Positions 45,900 to 56,799 are shown, counted from the stretch's first letter. The stretch: 64,000 nucleotides of DNA from Candidatus Liberibacter africanus PTSAPSY (GCF_001021085.1 NZ_CP004021.1:1128233-1192232); one strand, 5' to 3'. Numbers and translations are program-made. Notes: a model not told the origin generated them from the sequence alone.

Positions 45900-48800
45900 C
45901 ATGAAATGTTTTATTGCGGAAGTGTATAATAATACCTTTGGCCCCTATATCCATCTTATCTATGTTCGCAGTTCGACAAAGCAATTTGAGAAATATTACT
46001 TTTAACAGATATATAACCTCAATCGGCAATGGACCAAATCGATCTATCATTTCTTCTTTAAAATGACCAATATCAGCGCGATCTGTAATATTACCAAGAC
46101 GACGATATAAAGAAAGGCGTAAGTTAATATCAGAGACATAACTTTCTGGTATCATAACAGATGCCTCTATAAATACCCGCGGAGACCAATCACTCTCGAC
46201 TAATTCTTTTTTCCCTTTAATGGATGCAATAGTTTCTTCCAACACCTTTTGATATAACTCGAAACCCATTTCCTTAATATGACCGGATTGCTCTTCTCCC
46301 AATAGATTTCCTGTCCCACGAATATCAAGATCATAACTCGCTAACTGGAATCCTGCACCCAAAGTATTCAAAGACTGTAAAAAACTCAGGCGTTTTTGTG
46401 CAGAAGCAGTGATAGGACAATTTTCAGGCAATAAAAATAAGGCAAATGATGCAATTTTTGATCGCCCTACTCTCCCACGTAATTGATATAATTGAGCTAA
46501 ACCAAACATATCAGCACGGTGTACAATTATTGTATTGGCTTTTGGCAAATCTAATCCAGATTCTACAATAGAAGTAGAAAGCAATATATCATATTTCTCT
46601 TCATAAAAAGAATTCATTCTATCTTCAAGGTTTCTAGGAGACATTTTTCCATGTGCCATTGCGACTTTGAGTTCTGGAACTTCTGCTTGTAAAAACTCAT
46701 AACATTTATCTAAATCTGAGAGACGAGGACACACATAAAAACTCTGACCACCCCGATAATGTTCACGCATTAAGGTTTCACGAATTAATAAAGGATCAAA
46801 AATTGAAACAGAAGTTCTACAAGCAATACGATTAATCGGTGGCATGTTAATCAATGATAATTCTCGAACACCTGTTATCGCTAATTGCAAAGTACGCGGA
46901 ATAGGTGTTGCTGAAAGAGTTAAAACATGTACTCCTGTATGCGTTTCTTTTAATGCCTCCTTATGTTTGACACCAAAATGCTGTTCTTCATCAACAATAA
47001 TTAATCCAAGATTGGCAAAGATTATTTTGGGATGCAATAAAGCATGCGTGCCAACAACTATATCTACTTGACCTTCTGCAATAGCTTTTTTATTGAGAGA
47101 AACCTCTTTTGCTTGAACAAAACGCGAAATACTTACTATACGAACTGAAAAATCCTGAAAACGCTCAGAGAATAATCGAAAGTGCTGTTGAACCAAAATA
47201 GTTGTAGGAGCAATAACTGCCACTTGAAATCCATTCATGACAGCAATGAATGCAGCTCGCAATGCAACTTCTGTTTTTCCAAATCCTACATCACCGCAAA
47301 TTAATCGATCCATAATCAAACCACTGGAAAGATCTTGTGTTACGGCATCAATGGCTTGTTCTTGATCCTCTGTTTCAATATAAGGAAATCTTTTTATAAA
47401 CTGACTATATAAATCTTGCGAGACCGTCATTGGAGGAACATGGTGGACAGCTCTTTTAGCTGCGATATCAACAAGTTTTTGTGCTAAGTTTTCAAGACGT
47501 TTTTTTAAGTTGGACTTACGTGTCTTCCACGACAATCCTCCTAACTTATCAAGTATTATCGCAGTAGTTTCTGTACTACTATATCGAGAGATCAAATCAA
47601 TATTCTCTACCGGCACAAATAATTTAGCATTATCAGCATAATGCAATTCAAGACAATCATGCAATGATCCGGATACTTCAATGCTGTATAAACGCACAAA
47701 GCGTCCGATTCCATGTTCTGCATGAACAATAATAGTTCCTTCCTCGATATTAGAAGACTCAAACAAAGCCTGTACATGAGATTTTTTTGTGCGAATAACA
47801 CGATCTACTATTTTCTTGCCGAGAAAATCTATTTCGGTCACAAGCATCATATTATCCGTTTCAAATCCTTGTTTGATCGGCAAAACTGTAGCTGCAATTT
47901 CTTCTTTTGTGAGAGAAGCCATTTCTGCGAAAGAATCAATCTTTTTGATTTTATGAAATCCACGGTTCTCCATAAGGTGAATTAAATGTTGTAATCCCCC
48001 CTTTGAATAGACTGATAGAAGTGTTTTTATTCCTGCTTGAGCTTTCTCAGAAACATATTTTAAAAATTCATCAAATCTATCACTTGATTCCCAGTTATCT
48101 CGCGATTCAATTATTTTCATCGAAGACGGAATCCACGATTTTCCTGGAAATATATTCAAATGAACAACACGATTGTCAGCTGTTTCTGGCTGATTAAAAG
48201 ATGACATTTGAACTAATTTATGAGTAGTTCGAGTTAATGCATCAAACTGTTGATAATCTAGATAAAGTTTTTCTGGCAAAATAGGTCTATAGAAATAATC
48301 TTGTTTTTTATCCGAAGAATACTGCAATCTCGCATTATAATAATCTTGAATTAATTGAGAACGTTTGAGTGCTGTCTCCTTAACTAAATGATCGGTGACT
48401 ATACAGAATTCACTTAAATATGGAAAAATAGTTTCTATGTTTTGATAGAAAAAAGGCAACCAATGCTCCATACCAGGATATCGTCGTCCCTGCGAAATAG
48501 CATTATATAAAGGATCTTCTTGAGTTGCTGCACCAAAATTCGCAAGATAATTTTCACGAAAACGACCGATATTTTCAGGTGTTAAAATAACTTCGCTTAA
48601 AGTATTGATTGTAAAAATGGAAATTTCTCTAATCGTACGTTGCGTACTAGAATCAAATAGACGAAGACTTTCAATAGTATCTCCGAAAAAATCTACTCGT
48701 ACAGGATATCTCTCCGTAGGAGCATAAACATCAAGAATACCTCCTCGCACAGCATATTCACCTACTTTATATACCGTATTAACTCTTTCAAATCCGTTTG

Positions 48801-49257
48801 TTTCTAATTTTTTTATGACTTTTGCCATATTGATATGATCTTTAGATCGTATCGACAACTTACAATCTGTGGTTGACTTAAGAGGGACAGAACGGCACAT
48901 CAAAGCGCTAACAGTTGTGAGTATAATGGTTGTTTTCTTAGATGAATGACAAGAATTAAGATAAGAAACACATAAAAGACGCTGTGCTACCACATGAGGA
49001 GAAGGAGATACGCGGTCATATGGAAGACAATCCCAAGCTGGGAAAATGATAACTTTAATCTCAGGAACAATAAATGTAAGAGTCTTTTTTAGATTAATTA
49101 AATACCGTTCATCGGAGCAAATATAAAGAATAGATCGACCAAAATGTGCTATTTTTGCCAGAACAAATCCTTCAGTACCACTGATTATTGGACATATTAT
49201 ATCTTTTTTACAGGATTTTTCACTAATTCTTTCAATATCAAATCCAAAAATCATCAA
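45691..49257 (-). CDS. mfd: transcription-repair coupling factor
   Basis: An 1188-residue ATP-dependent translocase that removes RNA polymerase stalled at lesions and recruits UvrA. The N-terminal UvrB-like modules are followed by the RNAP-interaction domain (EGTIIVHAEHGIGRFVRLYS). The RecG-like motor has Walker A GDVGFGKTEVALRAAF and the DEEQHFG box, then SIVESGLDLPKANTIIVHRA and the QLRGRVGRSK region. A TRCF C-terminal domain is present. It is full length, despite the copies of its last ~65 codons just downstream. It overlaps sdhE by four bases. Confidence 0.97.
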   Translation of the reverse strand: MMIFGFDIERISEKSCKKDIICPIISGTEGFVLAKIAHFGRSILYICSDERYLINLKKTLTFIVPEIKVIIFPAWDCLPYDRVSPSPHVVAQRLLCVSYLNSCHSSKKTTIILTTVSALMCRSVPLKSTTDCKLSIRSKDHINMAKVIKKLETNGFERVNTVYKVGEYAVRGGILDVYAPTERYPVRVDFFGDTIESLRLFDSSTQRTIREISIFTINTLSEVILTPENIGRFRENYLANFGAATQEDPLYNAISQGRRYPGMEHWLPFFYQNIETIFPYLSEFCIVTDHLVKETALKRSQLIQDYYNARLQYSSDKKQDYFYRPILPEKLYLDYQQFDALTRTTHKLVQMSSFNQPETADNRVVHLNIFPGKSWIPSSMKIIESRDNWESSDRFDEFLKYVSEKAQAGIKTLLSVYSKGGLQHLIHLMENRGFHKIKKIDSFAEMASLTKEEIAATVLPIKQGFETDNMMLVTEIDFLGKKIVDRVIRTKKSHVQALFESSNIEEGTIIVHAEHGIGRFVRLYSIEVSGSLHDCLELHYADNAKLFVPVENIDLISRYSSTETTAIILDKLGGLSWKTRKSNLKKRLENLAQKLVDIAAKRAVHHVPPMTVSQDLYSQFIKRFPYIETEDQEQAIDAVTQDLSSGLIMDRLICGDVGFGKTEVALRAAFIAVMNGFQVAVIAPTTILVQQHFRLFSERFQDFSVRIVSISRFVQAKEVSLNKKAIAEGQVDIVVGTHALLHPKIIFANLGLIIVDEEQHFGVKHKEALKETHTGVHVLTLSATPIPRTLQLAITGVRELSLINMPPINRIACRTSVSIFDPLLIRETLMREHYRGGQSFYVCPRLSDLDKCYEFLQAEVPELKVAMAHGKMSPRNLEDRMNSFYEEKYDILLSTSIVESGLDLPKANTIIVHRADMFGLAQLYQLRGRVGRSKIASFALFLLPENCPITASAQKRLSFLQSLNTLGAGFQLASYDLDIRGTGNLLGEEQSGHIKEMGFELYQKVLEETIASIKGKKELVESDWSPRVFIEASVMIPESYVSDINLRLSLYRRLGNITDRADIGHFKEEMIDRFGPLPIEVIYLLKVIFLKLLCRTANIDKMDIGAKGIIIHFRNKTFHDPEGLLQYIEQQKGKVIIRPDQSIVFDCLLPTINQRFVEAKRIIAELIKMIDVDTKQCYSSDSQQLDVG

Positions 49258-49547
49258 AGATTTCCTAGCATGTTCTTATGTTGCCAATTGACAGAATAAT
49301 AATCATATATTTTTTCAAAAAGAGGCGTATGTAAACGTTTTGGTGCTTTTTCTACTCCTGTAAACCATTTAAAAAGATTAGAATCATCCTCTTCTATCAT
49401 AGATTCCAGCATGTCTAACTCCATGGGACTAAGCTCTAAAATAAATTGATCGACAAAAGATCCTAAAATAAGATCCATTTCACGTGTGCCTCTCCGCCAA
49501 CAACGATAAATAATCTTGCGACAACGCGGATTCATGTTTTTTCTCAT
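49254..49547 (-). CDS. sdhE: succinate dehydrogenase flavinylation factor SdhE
   Basis: A 97-residue small helical protein of the SdhE/Sdh5 (DUF339) family that promotes covalent FAD attachment to SdhA. The signature RGTREMDLILGSF is at about residues 19-31, followed by the MLESMIEEDDSNLFKWF stretch. Length is normal. Position next to mfd, with recG divergent upstream, matches the sdhE-mfd-recG layout of Rhizobiales. The start is either ATG 49547 or a second Met five codons on. Confidence 0.93.
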   Translation of the reverse strand: MRKNMNPRCRKIIYRCWRRGTREMDLILGSFVDQFILELSPMELDMLESMIEEDDSNLFKWFTGVEKAPKRLHTPLFEKIYDYYSVNWQHKNMLGNL

Positions 49548-49633
49548 TTAATGACTCTACTTATTGTTAACATATTGCTATACTTTCTTGTGTGCAATAA
49601 AAGTGTTCATCATTTCTTGTAATCATGTAAAGT

Positions 49634-51736
49634 ATGCGTCCTTCTTTTCTCAATCCCCTATTTTCCCCTCTCTCAACCTTTCGTGGTGTCGGCAAAAAAT
49701 GTTATTATCTTTTATCCAAAATTATAGATTGTGGTCATGCAACTGAAATACGTTTTATAGACATCCTATTTTATCATCCTTCATCTTTTATTGACCGTAG
49801 CTATTGTCCAAAAATTTCGGAAATTTCAGAAGAAAGAACTGTAACAATAACTGGTTATATTAATCATCCTTCTTCTTCAAAATTTCAAAAAAAAAGACCT
49901 TATCAAATTATCCTTAAGAATGAGACTGGTGAAATAATCTTGTCGTTTTTTTATAAAAAAACCGAAACAATGGAAAAGATTTTCTTTGAAGGAAGAAAAA
50001 TAACCGTTACAGGACAAATAAAAAGATTAAAAAATCACCTTACCATGGTTCACCCTCATTGCTTTTTTCATAATTTTCAAGATACAAAAATTCCTATTAT
50101 TGAAGCAGTGTATCTTCTTCCAGCAGGATTGTCAGCGAATTTTTTTAAAAAAATTATAGCTGAAGCAATATCAAGATTACCCATATTACCTGAATGGTTG
50201 GAAGAAGATTTAGTACAAAAAAAATCCTTCCCTTCTATCGTAGAAGCATTCAATATTATTCACAATCCCCGTGATAAAAAAGATTTTGAATGGTCATCTC
50301 CTGCGAGAGAACGATTAGCATATGACGAATTATTAGCTGGACAGATCTCATTATTATTGATGCGAAAACAATTTAAAAAAGAATCAGGGATTCCAATAAA
50401 TGTTAAAGGACACCTTGCTCAAAAGATTTTACAAAATTTACCTTTTTCTCCAACAAAAAGTCAAAACCTCGCTATCAAAGATATTCTTTTTGATATATCG
50501 CAAAACAATAGAATGCTCCGTATTCTACAAGGAGATGTTGGGGCTGGAAAAACACTCGTCGCATTAATCGCAATGGCAGCAGCAGTAGAAGCAGGAGGCC
50601 AAGCAGTTATTATGGCTCCTATCGGTATTTTAGCACAGCAACATTATGAATTTATCAAAAAATACACACAAAATACTGAAATTGGTGTCGAAATTATTAC
50701 AGGAAATATGCCAAAAATCCAAAGAAAAATAGCATTAGAACGTATCGCTCATGGTCAGGCCCAAATTATCATTGGAACTCATGCCCTGTTTCAAGATTCT
50801 GTACAATATAATAAACTAATTTTAGTGATTGTAGACGAACAACATCGATTTGGAGTACAACAACGTCTTAAATTAACTCAAAAAGGCACTTCTCCACATG
50901 TCTTATTCATGACAGCCACCCCTATTCCACGAACACTTATTCTCACTTCTTGGGGAGATATTGATATTTCTCAAATAACAGAAAAACCTGCAGGAAGAAA
51001 ACCTATTAAAACCGTTATTGTTCCTATTAATAGAATCAATGAAGTCGTTGAAAGACTAAAAATTGTTTTATCACAAGGGAAAAAAGCTTATTGGATTTGC
51101 GCCCAAATCGATGAGACAGAAGAGTCAAATGTTTGTTCGGTAGTAGAACGGTTTAATAGTCTGAAAAAACATTTTGCTTCATCTATCGCCATCATTCACG
51201 GACGTATGTCGGATAATGACAAAGAATCAATCATGGATTCTTTTAAAAACGGAACATTACAATTATTAATTGCAACAACCGTTGTTGAAGTTGGAGTTGA
51301 TGTCGTAGATGCTTCGATTATAATTATAGAGAATGCAGAACATTTCGGTCTTGCACAATTGCATCAATTACGGGGAAGAGTTGGACGCGGCAAAGAAAAA
51401 TCCAGCTGTATTCTATTATGCTATCCTCCTCTCAGCAAAATCAGCCATACAAGATTATCAATACTGCGAAATACAGAAAATGGATTTATTATCGCTGAAG
51501 AAGACTTAAAACAACGCGGAGAAGGAGAAATATTTGGCACAAAACAATCTGGAATGCCAAAATTCCTTATTGCTCAACCTGAATTGCATGCTTCTTTATT
51601 AGAAATGGCACGAAAAGATGCAATGAATATTCTTGAACAAGATCCCAATCTAATCAGCGCCAGAGGACAAGCTATAAGAGTACTTTTATATCTATACAAA
51701 TACAATGATGCGTTTCAGTTTATGAAAGCAGGATAG
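49634..51736 (+). CDS. recG: ATP-dependent DNA helicase RecG
   Basis: A 700-residue branch-migration helicase. It opens RPSFLNPLFSPLSTFRGVGKK. The wedge OB fold has ITVTGQIKRLKNHLTMVHP. The motor has Walker A QGDVGAGKTLVALIAM (~298-313), DEQHRFGVQQR and FMTATPIPRTLIL. TTVVEVGVDVVDAS and QLRGRVGRGKE belong to the second motor domain, and the TRG-like C-terminus is complete. It is divergent from sdhE-mfd. Confidence 0.96.
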   Translation: MRPSFLNPLFSPLSTFRGVGKKCYYLLSKIIDCGHATEIRFIDILFYHPSSFIDRSYCPKISEISEERTVTITGYINHPSSSKFQKKRPYQIILKNETGEIILSFFYKKTETMEKIFFEGRKITVTGQIKRLKNHLTMVHPHCFFHNFQDTKIPIIEAVYLLPAGLSANFFKKIIAEAISRLPILPEWLEEDLVQKKSFPSIVEAFNIIHNPRDKKDFEWSSPARERLAYDELLAGQISLLLMRKQFKKESGIPINVKGHLAQKILQNLPFSPTKSQNLAIKDILFDISQNNRMLRILQGDVGAGKTLVALIAMAAAVEAGGQAVIMAPIGILAQQHYEFIKKYTQNTEIGVEIITGNMPKIQRKIALERIAHGQAQIIIGTHALFQDSVQYNKLILVIVDEQHRFGVQQRLKLTQKGTSPHVLFMTATPIPRTLILTSWGDIDISQITEKPAGRKPIKTVIVPINRINEVVERLKIVLSQGKKAYWICAQIDETEESNVCSVVERFNSLKKHFASSIAIIHGRMSDNDKESIMDSFKNGTLQLLIATTVVEVGVDVVDASIIIIENAEHFGLAQLHQLRGRVGRGKEKSSCILLCYPPLSKISHTRLSILRNTENGFIIAEEDLKQRGEGEIFGTKQSGMPKFLIAQPELHASLLEMARKDAMNILEQDPNLISARGQAIRVLLYLYKYNDAFQFMKAG

Positions 51737-51747
51737 AAAACCAATAG

Positions 51748-52440
51748 TTAGATATTATCTTTTTTAGAATCTTCTTCATCTTTTTCGTCGCTAATGATAT
51801 CATCAGGAATAACAAGACCACCAGATATAAGCATTTTCGCTGAATCTTCAGCGCTCATCTTAAGCTTAATAACCTTCTCTCTAGGAACAAAAATAAGCAT
51901 ACCCGCTGTTGGTAAAGGAGTTGGTGGTATAAAAACTGTGACCATATCTTCATAACCAAGATCTGAAAATTTTTCTTTTAACTCGCCCTTAACATCTGTA
52001 GTCAAAAAACATAAAGACCATAATCCAGCACTAGGATATTCCACAAGGCATGCATTTTTAAAAGAAGTTGAATCCTCTTTGAGAATAGTACGAATAATCT
52101 GCTTAATACTTTTGTAGATATGTTGGACAATAGGCGTATTATTTAAGATAAATTCACTTAAAAAAAATACAAATCTTCCTAAGAGATTTCTTCCTAAAAA
52201 TCCAATAGTAGTAATAAAAATAACAACAATTAACAGTCCATAACCTGGGATAGCAATATCAAAATAATATTTAGGATTATATTGAATAGGGATATATGGC
52301 ATAATAAAACTATCAAACCAATTGACTAAAGACCAAGTCAACACGATAGTTATTGCAATAGGTGCGCATATAACTAAGCCAGAAAAAAAGTTATTGCGAA
52401 GCCTTCTGGCAACAGATAGATGAAAATGTTTTGTTTTCAT
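51748..52440 (-). CDS. DUF502 family inner-membrane protein
   Basis: A 230-residue protein with two strong membrane helices (FFSGLVICAPIAITIVLTWSL, ~18-38; YGLLIVVIFITTIGFLGRNLL, ~72-92). NTPIVQHIYKSIKQIIRTIL, CLVEYPSAGLWSLCFLT and TVFIPPTPLPTAGMLIFVPRE are the conserved DUF502 stretches. The C-terminal tail is acidic. Biochemical function is not established. Convergent with recG (11 bases between) and downstream of glmS. Confidence 0.9.
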   Translation of the reverse strand: MKTKHFHLSVARRLRNNFFSGLVICAPIAITIVLTWSLVNWFDSFIMPYIPIQYNPKYYFDIAIPGYGLLIVVIFITTIGFLGRNLLGRFVFFLSEFILNNTPIVQHIYKSIKQIIRTILKEDSTSFKNACLVEYPSAGLWSLCFLTTDVKGELKEKFSDLGYEDMVTVFIPPTPLPTAGMLIFVPREKVIKLKMSAEDSAKMLISGGLVIPDDIISDEKDEEDSKKDNI

Positions 52441-52495
52441 ATTAAATATTCTCTCATTACATAATTTTATACTTTTAAAAAAAGCGAATAAAAAA

Positions 52496-54322
52496 TTATT
52501 CTACGGTTACCGATTTTGCTAAATTGCGAGGCTGATCAACATCTGTCCCAATTAATATGGCTGTACAATAAGCGATCATTTGAATAGGCAAAGAAAAAAT
52601 AATAGGTGAAATAATTTCAGATGTATAAGGAAGAACAATTGTTTCTACAGATGGAAAAGATTGCCTTTTTGCTCCTTCTTCATCTGTAATAAAAATAATA
52701 CGCCCTCCTCGAGTTACTACTTCCTGTATATTAGACACAGTTTTTTGAAAAAAACGATCATAAGGAGCTATAGCAATAACAAGAGTATCTTCTGTAATCA
52801 AAGCGATTGGACCATGCTTCAATTCACCTGCTGCATAACCTTCTGCATGAAGATAAGAGACTTCTTTTATCTTTAGAGCTCCTTCTAATGCTAAAGGATA
52901 ACTAGGACCTCTACCGATGTACAATAAAATATTACTCTTGACCAATGCATAACATAACTTTTCTATTTGTGAATAAATGTTTTGCAAAATATCAAACATC
53001 TTACGAGGAATCTCAACAAGAGATTTAACTAATTCTCCTTCTTGTTCTATATTAATATGCCCTCTTACTCTGCCAGCATAAATTGCCATAATCAACAAAA
53101 CCACGAGCTGACATGTAAAGGCTTTTGTAGAAGCTACTCCTATTTCTATTCCTGCCTTAATGGGAAAGATAAAATCAGATTCTCTAGAAATACTTGATTC
53201 TGTAACATTAACAAGAGAGCCTATTTGTAAACCCTTACTCCGCATATAACGTAACGATGCCAAAGTATCTGCTGTCTCACCTGATTGAGAAATAAACAAT
53301 GAAGCCCATGTCGACGAATACACGAAATCACGATAACGAAATTCTGAGGAAACATCAATTTCAACTTTTAATCCTGCTAACCGTTCAAAACAAAATTTCC
53401 CTATTAATCCTGCTAGATAAGAAGTACCACACGAAGAAATAAGAAGACCTGAGATATTCGCAAAATCATATTTAAAAATATTAGAAATTATTGTGTTATC
53501 TGACAGATTGAGATAATGACTGATAACTCTGGAAATAGATTCTGGTTGCTCGTAAATTTCTTTTTCCATGAAATGACGAAAGTCACCTTTCCCTATAAGA
53601 AGAGGAGCAATTTGTATTACCTTACTTTGTCTGTCTACTTCATGACCATGTGAATCATAAATCGTTAATCCAGAATGACGAACAATAGCCCAATCACCAT
53701 CTTCCATATATGTCACTTTATCGGTCAATAAGGCAAACGCTGCTACATCCGACCCGACAAACATCTCTCCTTCTCCATGCCCAATAATCAAAGGAGGCCC
53801 CTTACGGGCAACAATAATAGAATTAGGATCATCTTCAAAAATAACAGCTATAGAATATGATCCCGTCAAACATTGCATGAGTTTTTGAATGGTTTTTTTT
53901 TTGTTTAAACCATCTTCAATAAATTTTGCTATAAGACATGCAATAACTTCTGTATCCGTATCGGTCAAAAATACTTTATCCGCAGAAAAATACTCCTTTT
54001 TCAGAAGAGAAAAATTTTCAATAATGCCGTTATGCGTAACGGCTATTCCATCAATACAGTGTGGGTGAGAATTGTTTTTATTCGGCAAACCATGCGTCGC
54101 CCAACGGGTATGAGCGATACCTATATTACCTTTTAATGGATCTTTTGCGAATTCTTTTTCTAATTCGGAAAGTTTTCCTTGAGCACGTAAACATTGAATT
54201 TTTCCATCATGAATTGTTGCCATTCCAGAGGAATCGTATCCACGATATTCAAGGCGTTTGAGTGCTTCTAAAAGACGAGTTCCTACAGATTCTTTGCCAA
54301 CAATTCCAACGATGCCACACAT
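52496..54322 (-). CDS. glmS: glucosamine--fructose-6-phosphate aminotransferase (isomerizing)
   Basis: A 608-residue enzyme making glucosamine-6-phosphate from fructose-6-phosphate and glutamine. The N-terminal glutaminase starts MCGIVGIVG with nucleophile Cys2; RLEYRGYDSSG and GIAHTRWATHG follow. Two SIS isomerase domains carry SCGTSYLAG, SQSGETADTLAS and the C-terminal NLAKSVTVE. It begins the hexosamine branch feeding GlmU just upstream in the same orientation. Confidence 0.97.
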   Translation of the reverse strand: MCGIVGIVGKESVGTRLLEALKRLEYRGYDSSGMATIHDGKIQCLRAQGKLSELEKEFAKDPLKGNIGIAHTRWATHGLPNKNNSHPHCIDGIAVTHNGIIENFSLLKKEYFSADKVFLTDTDTEVIACLIAKFIEDGLNKKKTIQKLMQCLTGSYSIAVIFEDDPNSIIVARKGPPLIIGHGEGEMFVGSDVAAFALLTDKVTYMEDGDWAIVRHSGLTIYDSHGHEVDRQSKVIQIAPLLIGKGDFRHFMEKEIYEQPESISRVISHYLNLSDNTIISNIFKYDFANISGLLISSCGTSYLAGLIGKFCFERLAGLKVEIDVSSEFRYRDFVYSSTWASLFISQSGETADTLASLRYMRSKGLQIGSLVNVTESSISRESDFIFPIKAGIEIGVASTKAFTCQLVVLLIMAIYAGRVRGHINIEQEGELVKSLVEIPRKMFDILQNIYSQIEKLCYALVKSNILLYIGRGPSYPLALEGALKIKEVSYLHAEGYAAGELKHGPIALITEDTLVIAIAPYDRFFQKTVSNIQEVVTRGGRIIFITDEEGAKRQSFPSVETIVLPYTSEIISPIIFSLPIQMIAYCTAILIGTDVDQPRNLAKSVTVE

Positions 54323-54409
54323 TTTTTAAAAAACAACCTCTAATGATATATTATGAATAAACCAAAGATACTAAAAAAAATATATTATTAAAAGATATTT
54401 AGAAAAATA

Positions 54410-55738
54410 TTACTTTTTTTTCCGCACTAATAAACTCTTATTTTCCTTGACGATTTGCCGAGATCGAGCAAAGACAAGTGAATTTTCCGGAGTATCTTTA
54501 GTAATAACACTTCCAGAGGCTATATAAGTACCCTGACCAATAGTAATAGGAGCAATTAAAGAAGAATTAGATCCAATAAAAGCATTATCACCGATATTGG
54601 TCTTAGATTTATGAATACCATCATAATTACAGGTAACAGTACCCGCTCCTATATTAACATTATCACCCATCATACTATCACCGACATAACTAAGGTGATT
54701 AATCTTACTTCCTCCTCCAATAGTAGTATTCTTGACCTCACAAAAATTTCCTATCCGAACATTTTTCTCTATTTTGCTTCCCTCTCTTAGGCGAGAAAAA
54801 GGACCAATAGCACTATTTTTACCAATATGAACACCTTCTAAATATGAAAAAGCACGTATGCGTACAGAATTTTCAATGCGGACACCACATCCGAAAAAAA
54901 CATGAGGTTCAATAACTGTATCTGGCTCAATAAACGTATCATGCGAGAAAAAAACAGTTTCCGGAGCAATCATTGTCACACCTGACATCATCATCTGACG
55001 ACGACAACGTAATTGCCAAATATGTTCGATCACCGAAAGTTCATAACGATTATTACAACCACGTACTTCTTGTTCTGGAGCATCAATACTTACAATACTT
55101 TTGCCATCTAATCGCGCTTTTTCAACGATATCTGTGAGGTAGTATTCTTGTGATATTTCGCTTTTCTTAATCTTAAGAAGCCAATCCATAATATGCAGAC
55201 CATCAATAGCTATTAATCCACTATTACAATAATTTGTTTTCTTCTCTTCATCCGTAGCATCTTTTTCTTCACGAATAGATATTATTTCATTATTTTTTAT
55301 CAATAAACGCCCATATCCCTGAGGATTATCGGCATGAAATCCAATAACTGCGATAGAATATCCTTCTGCTATTTTATCAACTGCCTCCTTTAAAGTATGA
55401 GAAGAAATAAGCGGCACATCACCATACAAGATAATAACATCATCGTACCCTCGTTTAATAGCATCTTGTGCTGTGAGAACGGCATGCGCAGTGCCTTGTT
55501 GAAAAGATTGCATGTAATACTCTACTGATAACTCAGAAGGAAAAATAATTTTTTTAATTTCTTCTGCTCCATACCCTAGAACTAAAGCAACATCTCTGAT
55601 ACCTGCGGCAACTATTGTGTCCATAACATAAGAAATCATAGGTTTACCAGCAATTTTCTGTAATACCTTAGAAGAAGAAGACTTCATCCGCACTCCACTA
55701 CCCGCAGCAAGAACAATAGCAAGACATTTACGTTTCAT
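54410..55738 (-). CDS. glmU: bifunctional GlmU: GlcN-1-P acetyltransferase / GlcNAc-1-P uridyltransferase
   Basis: Makes UDP-GlcNAc in two steps. The N-terminal nucleotidyltransferase opens CLAIVLAAGSGVRMKSS and continues with QQGTAHAVLTA and YGDVPLIS. The C-terminal left-handed beta helix has hexapeptide repeats (IGPFSRLREGSKIEKNVRIG, YVGDSMMGDNVNIGAG) and the acetyltransferase stretch GTVTCNYDGIHKSKTNIGD. The frame extends to 55783, but the ATG at 55738 has GAGG five bases upstream and gives the normal N-terminus (442 aa). Beyond it the extra 15 residues look non-native. Confidence 0.95.
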   Translation of the reverse strand: MKRKCLAIVLAAGSGVRMKSSSSKVLQKIAGKPMISYVMDTIVAAGIRDVALVLGYGAEEIKKIIFPSELSVEYYMQSFQQGTAHAVLTAQDAIKRGYDDVIILYGDVPLISSHTLKEAVDKIAEGYSIAVIGFHADNPQGYGRLLIKNNEIISIREEKDATDEEKKTNYCNSGLIAIDGLHIMDWLLKIKKSEISQEYYLTDIVEKARLDGKSIVSIDAPEQEVRGCNNRYELSVIEHIWQLRCRRQMMMSGVTMIAPETVFFSHDTFIEPDTVIEPHVFFGCGVRIENSVRIRAFSYLEGVHIGKNSAIGPFSRLREGSKIEKNVRIGNFCEVKNTTIGGGSKINHLSYVGDSMMGDNVNIGAGTVTCNYDGIHKSKTNIGDNAFIGSNSSLIAPITIGQGTYIASGSVITKDTPENSLVFARSRQIVKENKSLLVRKKK

Positions 55739-55866
55739 TAAAACCTCATGTTCATATGTAGAATGATCAGTGCAATCACTCATAAAAACCCATTATTTTT
55801 TATTATGATATTTTAAGTTGACTACCTTTATTCAAATAGTTTTTGTTCTTATCAAAGAATTTCTAT

Positions 55867-56787
55867 TCATGAACAATATTTTGGATCACTGCCCCAATCT
55901 TTTTGTACTTTAACAAAAAGAATAAGATGAACAGTTTGTTCTAGTATCTCTTCTATTTCTTTTTTAGCTTCCAAAGAAATCATTTTGATATTTTGCCCAT
56001 TTTTACCAATTACAATCTTTTTCTGATTAGAACGCTCTACATAAATAACCTGTCGGATTAATACCGATCCATCTTTTCTTTCTTCCCATTTCTCAGTAGC
56101 CACGCAAGAAGAGTAAGGTATTTCTTTGTGCAAATATAAAAATAGTTTTTCACGAGTAATTTCTGCCGTAAAATGAAACATAGGAAGATCCGAAATCTGA
56201 TCTGACGAATAGATCCACGGAGCTAACGGCAACGTCGAACATAAATAATTTAATATATCATCACATCCATGGCCTTTCGTTGCTGATACCATGAAAGTTT
56301 TTTCTATAGTGACCAGTTTATTTGCTATTGCAGATTGTTCAAGCAAACGTTCTGGTTTTACACAATCGATCTTATTCAAAATTAAAATCAATCGATCTGA
56401 ACGTTTCCCTATTTCTTGGAAAAGATCATGGACATCACTTTGCAATCCACGATGACTGTCCACAACAAGGCAAACAATATCTGCATGCTTAATCGTACTC
56501 CAAGATGACCGAATCATGAGTTTATTGTATGAATTATTAGCTTTAAAAATACCTGGAGTATCCAGAAATACAATTTGCGATTCTTTTTCTGAAACAATTC
56601 CTCGTACAATTGAACGCGTCGTTTGTACCTTATGTGTCACAATGGAAACTTTTGCACCAACAAAGCGATTAACAAGTGTAGACTTGCCAGCATTAGTAGC
56701 ACCAACTAATGCTACACAGCCTGAACGACTATTATCTGGAACAATATTTTCTTGTTCATTAGAAAAAATAATTTCACTCATCTCCAT
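55867..56787 (-). CDS. era: GTPase Era
   Basis: A 306-residue GTPase essential for 30S assembly. G1 is GATNAGKS (29-36), with VSIVTHKVQTTRS as switch I; G3 is DTPGIF and G4 is NKID. The C-terminal KH domain (IVIGKNGQNIKMISLEAKKE) binds the 3' end of 16S rRNA. Start is ATG 56787 or a Met two codons on. It is separated from rnc by 12 bases, in the usual lepB-rnc-era order. recO, often next, has moved. Confidence 0.96.
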   Translation of the reverse strand: MEMSEIIFSNEQENIVPDNSRSGCVALVGATNAGKSTLVNRFVGAKVSIVTHKVQTTRSIVRGIVSEKESQIVFLDTPGIFKANNSYNKLMIRSSWSTIKHADIVCLVVDSHRGLQSDVHDLFQEIGKRSDRLILILNKIDCVKPERLLEQSAIANKLVTIEKTFMVSATKGHGCDDILNYLCSTLPLAPWIYSSDQISDLPMFHFTAEITREKLFLYLHKEIPYSSCVATEKWEERKDGSVLIRQVIYVERSNQKKIVIGKNGQNIKMISLEAKKEIEEILEQTVHLILFVKVQKDWGSDPKYCS

Positions 56788-56799
56788 ATTTTATGCCGA